The notes under the pieces: generated by a model | What the model was told of the DNA's origin: nothing | Seen by the model: the letters and a program-made list of their open reading frames with translations, nothing else | The model's database searches: none | Shown: piece by piece, positions 1 to 7,056 of the stretch | How positions within the stretch are numbered: position 1 is the first letter of the stretch | How the letters are laid out: every line of letters begins with the position of its first letter | From: Clostridia bacterium | GTDB lineage: Bacteria > Bacillota_A > Clostridia > Oscillospirales > CAG-272 | Direction: 5' to 3' | DNA length: 13,971 bases | Assembly: GCA_017632155.1 (NCBI GenBank) | Contig: JAGBRZ010000129.1 | Location: forward strand, 1-13,971 | Made by a program: the position numbers and the translations under genes

Positions 1-110
1 ACATCGTTAAGGAGCAGAGAGCAACAAGAGCAGTCGTTGAGGACAATACCAAAGTTATGGTCAGCATCCTGGAGCACATGAGAGAGGGTGACGGTGATGC
101 CAAATCGTAA
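1..110 (+). CDS. C-terminal end of an unidentified late gene (partial)
   Basis: Reading from base 3, an open frame runs from the window edge to a TAA at 108-110 and gives 35 residues ending EGDGDAKS. The piece is highly charged and helix-prone (VKEQRATRAVVEDNTKVMV), as expected of real coding sequence; the other two plus frames are soon interrupted by stops. It overlaps the connector start at 97 by 14 bases, so the two are probably translationally coupled in the late operon. In phi29 a charged scaffolding protein (gp7) is encoded near the head genes, and a charged helical tail would fit one, but so little remains that no function is assigned. Confidence 0.6.
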   Translation, partial: IVKEQRATRAVVEDNTKVMVSILEHMREGDGDAKS

Positions 111-1104
111 TAACTTTCTCGGCGACTTTTCAACGGTAGATTGTACATGCGACATTCTTGATAAGAAATCCAGTGTATTCAACTACATTATGTATATGCT
201 GGATCGTACAAACGAGATGTTCGAGTATGAGGGTCTACCAGACACGATCCCGCGCGAGTGGATGGAGTTGTATCTCCAAATCAACGGTCAGTGCGCTATC
301 ACGAAAGTAGATGGTGAGTTGTATGCTGTTCCTGGTCGTCCGGGCGGTGCGCCAGATCCGTATAACAGACCTACGATCTATGTAGCAGCGATGCCCGCGT
401 TTGGTGATAGGCTTAAAAGTCCAATGCGCATCGTTAACCACGGGAAGCCTTACAACTCAGCTCAGGACACAATTGGCGAATGTGTGTTCATTAAAAATGA
501 TAGCACCGTACAGGGGCTTTGGCCTCTGTTGTCACGCTATGCAACCGAGCTGGCAGAAAATGATGTATCTATTCGTTCAGCGCAGATCAACTCTCGTCAA
601 CAGTCGCTAATTGCGGCGTCAACCGATAGGGAGCTTGCGTCAGCGAAGATGTATATCGAGGGGCTTGTCGCTGGCAAACTTGAGGCCGTAGCTGATAATG
701 AATTTCTCGGCGGTATTCGTGCTACGAACGTCAGCACAATGTCGTCCAACTCCATTATTCAGCTCATTGAGCTTCAGCAGTACCTTAAAGCATCGTGGTT
801 CAATGACATCGGATTGAACGCTAACTTCAACATGAAGCGTGAGTATCAGTCCGAGGAGGAATTATCAGCGAACACGGACGTTCTTCTTCCGCTTATTGAC
901 AATATGCTCATATGCAGAAAACGGGCTATTGATGTAGTCAACGACACTTACGGCACAAACATCAAGGTCGAAAAGGGATCTTCGTGGGCAAATCGTCAAA
1001 AGGTGGTTGAGCAGGCAGAGCAACTCAAAGATGCAGAAGTTGTGTCTCTTGAGGGAGAAACGGCAGAGAAGACAGGTGGTGATGATAGTGCAAACGCTTC
1101 GTGA
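97..1104 (+). CDS. Upper collar / connector (portal) protein, phi29 gp10-like
   Basis: A protein of about 335 residues, close to the 309 of the phi29 connector. In that family twelve copies form the ring at the head vertex through which the ATPase drives DNA. Family-like stretches are FEYEGLPDTIPREW near the N-terminus and GLNANFNMKREYQSEEE in the C-terminal third, followed by a helical segment of about 40 residues. The ATG at 97 is preferred because GAGGG at 84-88 lies 8 bases upstream; a GTG at 88 in the same frame has no comparable site. The gene overlaps the partial gene before it and the lower collar gene after it, as expected for a compact late operon. Copies of the dispersed palindrome lie at 175-186 and 934-945. 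Confidence 0.88.
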   Translation: MPNRNNFLGDFSTVDCTCDILDKKSSVFNYIMYMLDRTNEMFEYEGLPDTIPREWMELYLQINGQCAITKVDGELYAVPGRPGGAPDPYNRPTIYVAAMPAFGDRLKSPMRIVNHGKPYNSAQDTIGECVFIKNDSTVQGLWPLLSRYATELAENDVSIRSAQINSRQQSLIAASTDRELASAKMYIEGLVAGKLEAVADNEFLGGIRATNVSTMSSNSIIQLIELQQYLKASWFNDIGLNANFNMKREYQSEEELSANTDVLLPLIDNMLICRKRAIDVVNDTYGTNIKVEKGSSWANRQKVVEQAEQLKDAEVVSLEGETAEKTGGDDSANAS

Positions 1105-1855
1105 TGTATTTCCAAACTGGATGGAGGAAGCTGGTGGGATATTTGATTATCTTACACTACCAATTCCCTCGCTGTTGGTCGACGATAGTGATTTGAACTA
1201 TGATTACTACGGCAATGTTTCAGGCGCAAAACTCATCTCTCCTTTGGTAAAAGCCATGTTGGGTGATGATAGTAGTCTGACTACACTTGCTATGACGAAA
1301 CTCGGTCAGATTATCACGCGGAAATACAAGGAAAATTGGGACAGGCTGTGGGAAAGCTATGTTATCGACTATGATCCGATTAGTCCGTACAAGGTTGATA
1401 CGTCGTCCACTGAAACGCACAACCTTACTATTCAAGACAACGGATCTCGGTCGGCCAATGGTAGTGAAACTACACAGACAGCGTACGGAAAGACCGATAC
1501 CATAACCCATGGAAAAATAACTACGACAGAGCATGATGTGTATGGTTTTAATTCGACCGATCCGACGCCGTCATCTGTTGATACAGAAACAGAAAGTGGG
1601 ACTACCGGGGACGTACAAGGCGGAACCGATCAGTCTAACACAGTTTACAGCGATGGTTCCACCGATGCCAATACGCGCACAGACACAGGTACAATTGGAA
1701 CGATTGGGCGTAAAGCTGGTAATCTCGGCCTCATGACAACGCAGAGACTGCTTGAAGAAGAACGTCGTGTTTGGCTTTGGAACTTTATTAAACAAGTGTA
1801 CAAAGATGTTGACGAAGTTCTTACCATTCAGTATTATGACCCGTGCAAAATGTAG
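1082..1855 (+). CDS. Lower collar protein, phi29 gp11-like
   Basis: About 257 residues, against 293 for phi29 gp11, and directly after the connector gene as in phi29. The N-terminal 110 residues look globular. Residues about 115-215 are Ser/Thr/Gly/Asp-rich and low complexity. The C-terminus (GNLGLMTTQRLLEEERRVW, then a KDVDEVLTIQYYDP-type end) matches the helical end typical of podovirus collar proteins. The gene overlaps the connector stop. The true start may be GTG 1088, because AGGTGG at 1074-1079 is 8 bases from it but only 2 from ATG 1082. The TAG stop (1853-1855) lies inside a dispersed palindrome. Perfect copies also occur inside the gene at 1272-1284 and 1461-1473. Confidence 0.82.
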   Translation: MIVQTLRDVFPNWMEEAGGIFDYLTLPIPSLLVDDSDLNYDYYGNVSGAKLISPLVKAMLGDDSSLTTLAMTKLGQIITRKYKENWDRLWESYVIDYDPISPYKVDTSSTETHNLTIQDNGSRSANGSETTQTAYGKTDTITHGKITTTEHDVYGFNSTDPTPSSVDTETESGTTGDVQGGTDQSNTVYSDGSTDANTRTDTGTIGTIGRKAGNLGLMTTQRLLEEERRVWLWNFIKQVYKDVDEVLTIQYYDPCKM

Positions 1856-1866
1856 TTACAACTACA
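1851..1866. promoter_or_regulatory. Dispersed palindrome copy at the lower collar stop codon
   Basis: TGTAGTTACAACTACA: perfect GTAGT and ACTAC arms with a 4-base spacer. The TAG of the left arm is the stop codon of the lower collar gene. The element ends 25 bases before the next start codon. Confidence 0.75.
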
Positions 1867-1891
1867 ACAAATAAAGAAAGGATGATTTACT

Positions 1892-2149
1892 ATGGCAAAT
1901 TCTGGTTACGTAATGTTGGATTTCACCGGCGTTGACCTCAACAATCTCGGTGAAGTCGAGGGCATCTACGCGGCTACAAAGGCGGCTATCGAAACTCAGA
2001 AGCCGATCGTGATTAGCGGTGTAGTCAACGACACCCAGGCGTTCACGCCTATGGTGGCTTACGGCGGGGTCGAAAGTTCCACGTCTGTGTTTCTTTCGTT
2101 TTTCCCCATCACTTTGCACATCAGTAGCTCTGATGTAGTTTCTATGTAA
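1892..2149 (+). CDS. Small structural-type protein, unidentified
   Basis: An 85-residue protein between the lower collar and major head genes, with AAAGGA 9 bases before the ATG. It begins MANSGYVMLDFTGVDL and contains VEGIYAATKAAIETQKPIVI, followed by a Thr/Ser- and Phe-rich beta-type C-terminus; no membrane segment or catalytic motif is visible. Its position and codon use, as GC-rich as that of the head gene that follows, suggest a virion component made in quantity. A head-fibre base or capsid decoration protein is possible, but this is inference from position. The codons for VVND (about residues 44-47) carry a dispersed palindrome at 2021-2032. Confidence 0.7.
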   Translation: MANSGYVMLDFTGVDLNNLGEVEGIYAATKAAIETQKPIVISGVVNDTQAFTPMVAYGGVESSTSVFLSFFPITLHISSSDVVSM

Positions 2150-2153
2150 GAAA

Positions 2154-2170
2154 GGAGTTAAACTACAATG
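2154..2170 (+). promoter_or_regulatory. Palindrome copy fused with the SD and start of the major head gene
   Basis: GGAGT-TAA-ACTAC at 2154-2166, followed by the ATG at 2168. The left arm GGAG is the core of the Shine-Dalgarno sequence AAAGGAG. A protein on this site, or pairing between the arms in RNA, would act directly on initiation of head protein synthesis. Confidence 0.65.
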
Positions 2171-3322
2171 GAAGTAAAACAGATTTATCCGCTGGTAAAT
2201 ACCAGTGCGTCGGAGACGCTCGGCGTTGAAAACGTTTTGCAGGAAGACCTCGGCAACCTCGTCGATGTTGGTGACCAGATTTTCAACGCGTCGGCTTTCG
2301 ACCGCTATGTGAAATCCCTTGTCAACCAGGTTGGCAAGATGGTTTTCGTGAGCCGTCCGTATCGTGGCTCTGCCCCGTCCGTTCTGATGGACGCCTGGCA
2401 GTACGGTTCCGTCGTGGAGAAGATCGCATCTGAAATGCCCGAGGCTGTCGAGAACGAGAGCTGGGAACTGACCGATGGGGCTTCTTATGATCCGAACGTG
2501 TTCCACCAGCCTAAGGTGAACGTCAAGTTCTTCAACAAGATGACCACCTTCGAGATTGATCGTTCCATCACGGAGATGCAGGTCAAGCAGTCTTTCCAGA
2601 GCGCAACTCAGCTCAACGCTTTTGTGTCCATGCTGTTCAATGAGGTTGAAAAGGCTCTCACTGTAGCCAACGACAATCTCATTATGCGCACCATCAACAA
2701 CATGATCGCGGAAACTGTGTATGATGCATTCTCCGGGTCTGCCATCACAGGTGCAGGCAACACGAGAGCTGTGAACCTGCTTTCTCGCTACAACACCGAG
2801 TTCAGCAAGTCGCTGACGGCGGCTCACGCTATCTATGATCCCGAGTTCATCCGTTACGCGGCCTATCATATGTCCCTTCAGACGGATAGGTTCACGCGTA
2901 TGTCTACGCTGTTCAACGTCGGCGGTATGCAGAGGTTCACCCCCAAAGACCTGCTTCACATCGTCACTCTTTCCGAGTTTGCGGCAGCGGCTGACATTTA
3001 CCTCCAGTCTGACACCTACCATGACGAGTACACTAAACTCGTCAACGCAGAGCGTATTCCGTTCTGGCAGGGTTCCGGACAGGGTTATGCGTTCGGCGAT
3101 ACGAGCAAGGTGTATGTGACCACAGCGTCCGGCCACTCTCAGACTGTGACCGGTGTCCTCGGTGTCATGTTCGATCGTGACGCTCTTGGAGTTATGAACT
3201 TCAATTCTCGCGTTACTACGAACTATAACGCTAAGGCTGAATTTACCAACTACTTCTACAAGCGCGACGCTCGTTACTTCAACGATCTCAATGAGAACTT
3301 TGTCGTGTTCTACGTTGCGTAA
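2168..3322 (+). CDS. Major head (capsid) protein, phi29 gp8-like
   Basis: A 384-residue protein, shorter than the 448 of phi29 gp8, in the middle of the structural genes. It shows the character of an HK97-fold podovirus head protein: an N-terminal arm (to about residue 60) leading to KSLVNQVGKMVFVSRPYRG, a long helical region around ATQLNAFVSMLFNEVEKA, and a C-terminal beta region with repeated YNAKAEFTNYFYKRDARYF. No cysteine or transmembrane segment is evident. Codons are markedly more GC-rich than in the tail gene that follows, consistent with very high expression, and a strong terminator lies just after the stop. The ATG at 2168 is set by AAAGGAG. The gene body has no copy of the dispersed palindrome, although one lies at each end. 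Confidence 0.88.
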   Translation: MEVKQIYPLVNTSASETLGVENVLQEDLGNLVDVGDQIFNASAFDRYVKSLVNQVGKMVFVSRPYRGSAPSVLMDAWQYGSVVEKIASEMPEAVENESWELTDGASYDPNVFHQPKVNVKFFNKMTTFEIDRSITEMQVKQSFQSATQLNAFVSMLFNEVEKALTVANDNLIMRTINNMIAETVYDAFSGSAITGAGNTRAVNLLSRYNTEFSKSLTAAHAIYDPEFIRYAAYHMSLQTDRFTRMSTLFNVGGMQRFTPKDLLHIVTLSEFAAAADIYLQSDTYHDEYTKLVNAERIPFWQGSGQGYAFGDTSKVYVTTASGHSQTVTGVLGVMFDRDALGVMNFNSRVTTNYNAKAEFTNYFYKRDARYFNDLNENFVVFYVA

Positions 3323-3338
3323 TGTAGTTGCAACTACA
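3323..3338. promoter_or_regulatory. Perfect 16-bp palindrome just after the head gene
   Basis: TGTAGTTGCAACTACA is a complete two-fold palindrome (8-bp arms, no central mismatch). It starts immediately after the stop codon of the head gene and sits directly against the terminator stem at 3340. Confidence 0.78.
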
Positions 3339-3339
3339 A

Positions 3340-3369
3340 CCGGGTGGGGAAACTCACCCGGTTATTTTT
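3340..3369 (+). terminator. Intrinsic terminator after the major head gene
   Basis: CCGGGTG at 3340-3346 pairs with CACCCGG at 3355-3361. The stem extends by a G-U and a G-C pair to close a GAAA tetraloop (3349-3352), and TTATTTTT follows. The GNRA loop and U tract make this a convincing terminator. It would give excess head-protein mRNA over the tail genes downstream, with some read-through feeding them. Confidence 0.85.
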
Positions 3370-3385
3370 GAAAGGATGTGAAAAA

Positions 3386-5224
3386 ATGGCTATCTTTATT
3401 AGCTTCAGAACATTAATTTGTTCAGATGCCACAGATCCGTTAAATACGATTCTTGCCGATTATGGCATATATACATTAGTTGTTTGCCAATCGAACGGGC
3501 ACAGTTTATCTGATAAAACGTACAATTTGAATTCAAGTATCCCGGATTTATCTGATTATACAAGCGAACCTAATGGAGCACTTAACGGTGTTGTTTTTGC
3601 GGGTGCTGATACTCCAATATTCGAGCCTACATATACGGTTTTTATGATGAGAGCGCCTGCAATGAGTTTGAAGCGTTTGCCTTCCACATCTGGTTACATC
3701 GTCTTTTATAATGAAGATGGGTATTGGCTTCACAGTGCGAATACTTTTAGTCCAGGTGGTTCTGGAGCTGGTGAGTTTCTCCTACGTTCGGCGGATAACC
3801 AATTTCAAGGATATGCCAGTATAATCCCGTATAGGTATAATGCGTATAGCGGCGATACTTATCAATCAGCAGCCGTAGCTATTGGTTCGATAATTGCACA
3901 ATATGATAATGATGTAATATCTACGTTAGATTATGAGATTGGAGGTAGAACTGGTAACAATAATCTCTATCCTACTATTTCGGTTAATAAAATATCGTAT
4001 AACACAAGCGCTACGTCGGCATATCAGCGAACAATTGCATTTCTCAATGTGTGTAAACATGGTGCGCCGCCTACCCCACCCGGCGAAGATCCGTATGATG
4101 AAATTCCCGAAAGCGGGCCTGCGGGTGGTGGCACTGACCCCGATTTCACTTCTTCGGATGTAGTTGACTATCCTGTCATGCCGTCGCTTTCTGCTGTATC
4201 TACTGGTTTCATTTCGTTGTGGGCACCCACAGAAGATCAGATGCTTGACCTTTCATCGTTTATGTGGAACGCAAATCCATTGACCATAGAGTTTTGGAAA
4301 AAACTACTTGCTGATCCAATGGATATGATTTATGGTTTGAACATAATTCCACTTGAACTTGAAACGGCTGGTGTAGATACAGTAACGGTTGGACTTATAA
4401 GCACCGGTATCGAAATGAATATTCTTGCAAGTCAGTGGGTGGAATTGAATTGTGGCTATATTGATCTCGATGAAACCTGGGGTGCTTATCTCGATTACGA
4501 CCCTTTTACCAAGCTTGAAATTTATCTTCCGTATTGCGGAACTCATCCGCTTAAAGTAGATGATTTTATGCCTGGCCGCATTTCGTTGATGTATCATATA
4601 GATGTGCTTACAGGGTCTTGTGTTGCTCTGATAAAATCGACTAAGACAGATAAACACGGCGATGTAGTTGACTCCGTTATGTATCAGTTCATGGGTAACT
4701 GCGCTACGCAAATTCCAGTAACGGCGGCTCAATATGCTGATGCGGTTCGATCTGTAATTTCTCTTGCAGCTTCAGTTGGTAGCCTTATTGCAGGACCTGG
4801 TGCTGGTGCCGCTATGACATCAACTACTTCAAATTTTGAACGCGGGCCTAAAGGCAGAATGAGACTACAAAGTAAAACAGTAACTGAAAAAACATCGTCA
4901 CCGAGAGATGACGGTGCGTCAGTGGGGTCATCTACTATTGATGCTGTAATGGGTATGAAACCGGGCATTGAAAGATCTGGCGCCATAGGTGCTTCTGGTG
5001 GTTTACTGTCAGTACAAACACCGTATCTTATTTTAACTCGCCCAAGACAGGCGCGGCCCGCAGACCAAAATAAGTATACAGGATATCCATCATTTATCAC
5101 AGAAAATCTTGGTGATTTAGAGGGCCTTACTATAGTTAAGGCAATACATATGAATAATATGTCGTGTACAACTGAAGAGCTTTCTGAAATCGAAGATTTA
5201 CTTAGAAACGGGGTGATTTTCTAA
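3386..5224 (+). CDS. Tail knob protein, phi29 gp9-like
   Basis: 612 residues from the ATG at 3386, chosen over an in-frame start at 3344 because the earlier one would run through the terminator and AAAGGA at 3371-3376 serves the later one; phi29 gp9 has 599. The C-terminal third matches the gp9 family: GNCATQIPVTAAQYADA, SGAIGASGGLLSVQTPYLIL followed by TRPRQARPA, then IEDLLRNGVIF at the end. Residues about 455-478 (SVISLAASVGSLIAGPGAGA) are hydrophobic and small-residue-rich, corresponding to the loops of phi29 gp9 (about 417-491) known to insert into the host membrane during DNA ejection. The family forms a hexameric tube at the tail tip. The gene overlaps the next by one base (TAATG). Palindrome copies lie at 4160-4171 and 4664-4675. 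Confidence 0.87.
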   Translation: MAIFISFRTLICSDATDPLNTILADYGIYTLVVCQSNGHSLSDKTYNLNSSIPDLSDYTSEPNGALNGVVFAGADTPIFEPTYTVFMMRAPAMSLKRLPSTSGYIVFYNEDGYWLHSANTFSPGGSGAGEFLLRSADNQFQGYASIIPYRYNAYSGDTYQSAAVAIGSIIAQYDNDVISTLDYEIGGRTGNNNLYPTISVNKISYNTSATSAYQRTIAFLNVCKHGAPPTPPGEDPYDEIPESGPAGGGTDPDFTSSDVVDYPVMPSLSAVSTGFISLWAPTEDQMLDLSSFMWNANPLTIEFWKKLLADPMDMIYGLNIIPLELETAGVDTVTVGLISTGIEMNILASQWVELNCGYIDLDETWGAYLDYDPFTKLEIYLPYCGTHPLKVDDFMPGRISLMYHIDVLTGSCVALIKSTKTDKHGDVVDSVMYQFMGNCATQIPVTAAQYADAVRSVISLAASVGSLIAGPGAGAAMTSTTSNFERGPKGRMRLQSKTVTEKTSSPRDDGASVGSSTIDAVMGMKPGIERSGAIGASGGLLSVQTPYLILTRPRQARPADQNKYTGYPSFITENLGDLEGLTIVKAIHMNNMSCTTEELSEIEDLLRNGVIF

Positions 5225-6243
5225 TGGCGTTCAGTGTTATTGTCCAGCGTAATAATTCAGAGCCTATTTCAGTTACAAAAGATATAACTGATATAGCTAC
5301 CGTTAGCGGCACTTTGAAAGATAGCACCAGTATCATTGACCCCACATTCATTCTTGATGTGTCGTTGACTACACTGATAGGTGCAAACTATCTCACAGTT
5401 GAAGCTTTTAGTAGGAGTTATTTTATAGAAGACATTACTTCACTAACTAACTCCCTTATAGAAGTGCGCTGTCATGTAGATGTACTATCTTCATTCGCTG
5501 ACGAAATTAAAGCCAATACAGGAATCGTATTCAGACAGGAAAACAGTTGGAACTTGTATCTAAATGATGGTGTTCTTGAAGCATATCAGAATCCCGTTGT
5601 AACAACTCATGAATTTCCTACTGGTTTTTCTGGTCAGACTTATGTTCTTGCTCTTGGCGGTAGATACGGAGGTGGTATTATCCCCGGAGGTGGTGGATCA
5701 GATTTGTCAAATAAAACACTTAGCGGTCTCGCCGCGTATGCCTTAGACAAAATTGGCAGTCCCTATTGGTGGGGTGGATATGGCCGTGTTGCTGACCAGG
5801 CCCTTTATGATGAATATCTGTATGTTTATCCAAGTGTTTATAGTAGCGCCGCATATTCTGATTACGCCAATGATTTTGGTAAACAGGTTTTCGATTGCGT
5901 TGGATTAATTAAAGCATATAGATGGGCGTCTACAATGAGAGGCTCTCCTGTTTATAATGCGGCTCAAGATGTTGCTGTCGAGGGTCTTTGGGGTCAATGT
6001 AGTTCAATTCGCGGACGTGTTGGCGATCAGCGATGGGAAAGTGAGTCCATCTATAAAAACTGGCCTGGTATCTGCCTATTTATGCAAGATTTGTCCCATG
6101 TTGGCGTTTCAATGGGAAATGGGTATAGCGTAGAAGCAAGAGGTCGTGCATACGGTGTTGTTCAGACGGACATTACAGCACGCGGCTGGTATTACTATGG
6201 CATCCCGGACTGGTTGCTGAATACAACCAGAGATGCAGAATAA
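5224..6243 (+). CDS. Tail protein fused to an NlpC/P60 peptidoglycan peptidase
   Basis: A 339-residue, two-part protein. Residues 1-145 form a beta-rich domain ending in the stretch IVFRQENSWNLYLNDGVLEA, of the kind found in minor tail proteins of small podoviruses. A Gly-rich linker (about 146-161, GGGIIPGGGGSD) joins it to an NlpC/P60-type cysteine peptidase (about 165-330). The probable catalytic Cys225 is in FDCVGLIKAYRW and His292 in DLSHVGVSMGNG; the third polar residue is less certain. The family cleaves the stem peptide of peptidoglycan. By position it probably digests wall locally from the tail tip during infection, as phi29 gp13 does with different domains. The start overlaps the tail-knob stop. 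A palindrome copy is at 5361-5372. Confidence 0.85.
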   Translation: MAFSVIVQRNNSEPISVTKDITDIATVSGTLKDSTSIIDPTFILDVSLTTLIGANYLTVEAFSRSYFIEDITSLTNSLIEVRCHVDVLSSFADEIKANTGIVFRQENSWNLYLNDGVLEAYQNPVVTTHEFPTGFSGQTYVLALGGRYGGGIIPGGGGSDLSNKTLSGLAAYALDKIGSPYWWGGYGRVADQALYDEYLYVYPSVYSSAAYSDYANDFGKQVFDCVGLIKAYRWASTMRGSPVYNAAQDVAVEGLWGQCSSIRGRVGDQRWESESIYKNWPGICLFMQDLSHVGVSMGNGYSVEARGRAYGVVQTDITARGWYYYGIPDWLLNTTRDAE

Positions 6244-6248
6244 AGAAT

Positions 6249-6266
6249 GGAGTTGTAACTACAATG
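6249..6266 (+). promoter_or_regulatory. Palindrome copy fused with the SD and start of the amidase gene
   Basis: GGAGT-TGTA-ACTAC at 6249-6262, followed by ATG at 6264. GGAG of the left arm is the only plausible Shine-Dalgarno sequence for the amidase, so the dispersed element and the initiation site are the same bases. Confidence 0.65.
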
Positions 6267-6917
6267 AGTAATTCACCTTTAGTATCTGAGACTTTATTGT
6301 CTCCGTACAGCTATGGCCCGCGCACAAAAAGCATCTGTAGAATTACGCCGCATATTGCGGTGGGGCAGGTATCCGTGGATAGTTTGCTTGGGTGGTTCTA
6401 CGATAATCCAAACCACGCATCTGCCAACTATGTAATTGGCGATGACGGCGCGGTTGGCCTTTCGGTTAACGAAGCGAGTGCGGCTCAAACCAGTAACTCA
6501 AAATCCAACGACGAACAGTCCGTTACCATCGAGTGCGCATCAAATGCGTTCCCGCCGTATGCGCTCAGAGAAGAAGTCTTTGACACTCTTGTTTCCTTGT
6601 GCGTGGATATTTGCAAGAGAAACGGTAAAACCAAACTCATTTGGATACCGGATAAGGATGAAGCTCTCAAGTATAGTCTCAACTACAATGAGATGCTACT
6701 CACAGCGCATAGATGGTTTGCGGCTGTAGAATGTCCTGGAGATTGGCTGTACTCACGGAATACCACTTTAGCACAACTTGTAACCAAAATGTTACAGCCA
6801 AAGGATAAAATTTATTGTGTGCAGGTTGGCGCGTTCAAGAATTACGAGTATGCTGAACAACAGCTTAATAAAGCAAAAGAGCTCGGCTTTGAGGATGCGT
6901 TCATTTGGACAAAATAA
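6264..6917 (+). CDS. N-acetylmuramoyl-L-alanine amidase with a short SPOR-like C-terminus (endolysin)
   Basis: 217 residues. The probable zinc ligands of an Amidase_2/PGRP-type fold are His30 (ITPHIAVG), His149 (TAHRWF) and Cys157 (ECPGDWL), the His-His-Cys set known from T7 lysozyme. SANYVIGDDGAVGLSVNEA and DEQSVTIECA match the family core. This type cuts the bond between MurNAc and L-Ala. Residues about 181-217 (YCVQVGAFKNYEYAEQQL) resemble the first half of a SPOR peptidoglycan-binding repeat, but the gene stops there. It is the last late gene and probably the endolysin. No signal peptide is seen, so a holin would be expected, but none was found in the window. Palindrome copies overlap the start and lie inside the gene at 6673-6686. 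Confidence 0.88.
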   Translation: MSNSPLVSETLLSPYSYGPRTKSICRITPHIAVGQVSVDSLLGWFYDNPNHASANYVIGDDGAVGLSVNEASAAQTSNSKSNDEQSVTIECASNAFPPYALREEVFDTLVSLCVDICKRNGKTKLIWIPDKDEALKYSLNYNEMLLTAHRWFAAVECPGDWLYSRNTTLAQLVTKMLQPKDKIYCVQVGAFKNYEYAEQQLNKAKELGFEDAFIWTK

Positions 6918-6921
6918 AAAG

Positions 6922-6949
6922 ACCCGGTGTAGTTAAGACTACACCGGGT
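6922..6949. terminator. Bidirectional terminator whose stem contains the dispersed palindrome
   Basis: Twelve perfect base pairs (6922-6933 with 6938-6949) close a TAAG loop. The inner part is GTAGT-TAAG-ACTAC, a perfect member of the dispersed family. TTTCCTTTTT follows on the plus strand, and the minus strand has TTTTTATTTT after the stem, so it should stop the converging late and early transcripts. Confidence 0.88.
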
Positions 6950-7040
6950 TTCCTTTTTCTGCTTGATATTCGTTATAACAAAACTGCCAATATTTGCAGG
7001 CAGGACAAAAGTGTTTGCAGTTCCATTCTGGGTGACGCAT
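6939..7040 (-). CDS. Possible 33-residue Cys-rich mini-protein
   Basis: An ORF begins 16 bases after the ATPase stop and encodes MRHPEWNCKHFCPACKYW, then QFCYNEYQAEKGNPV. The four cysteines form CX3CX2CX5C, a possible metal-binding knuckle, and resemble the style of the Cys-rich protein at 8153-8356 in the same operon. Against it, no clear Shine-Dalgarno sequence precedes the ATG, and the final codons and TAG lie inside the terminator stem. The stop codon comes from the palindrome arm. It may be a genuine small early protein or a chance frame. Confidence 0.35.
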   Translation of the reverse strand: MRHPEWNCKHFCPACKYWQFCYNEYQAEKGNPV

Positions 7041-7056
7041 CACGAAAAACCACAAT

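Noticed and set aside
1862..3136. 424-codon open frame on the minus strand opposite the head gene
   Set aside because: It runs antisense to the well-supported head and small structural genes, is rich in Arg/His/Leu as mirror frames of GC-rich codons are, and has no ribosome binding site or family signal.
5596..6010. Further partial palindromes (GTTGT-AACA-ACTCA near 5596, GTAGT-TCA-ATTCG near 5999)
   Set aside because: They match only 7-8 arm positions with unsupported variants; they were left out of the family to avoid inflating it.
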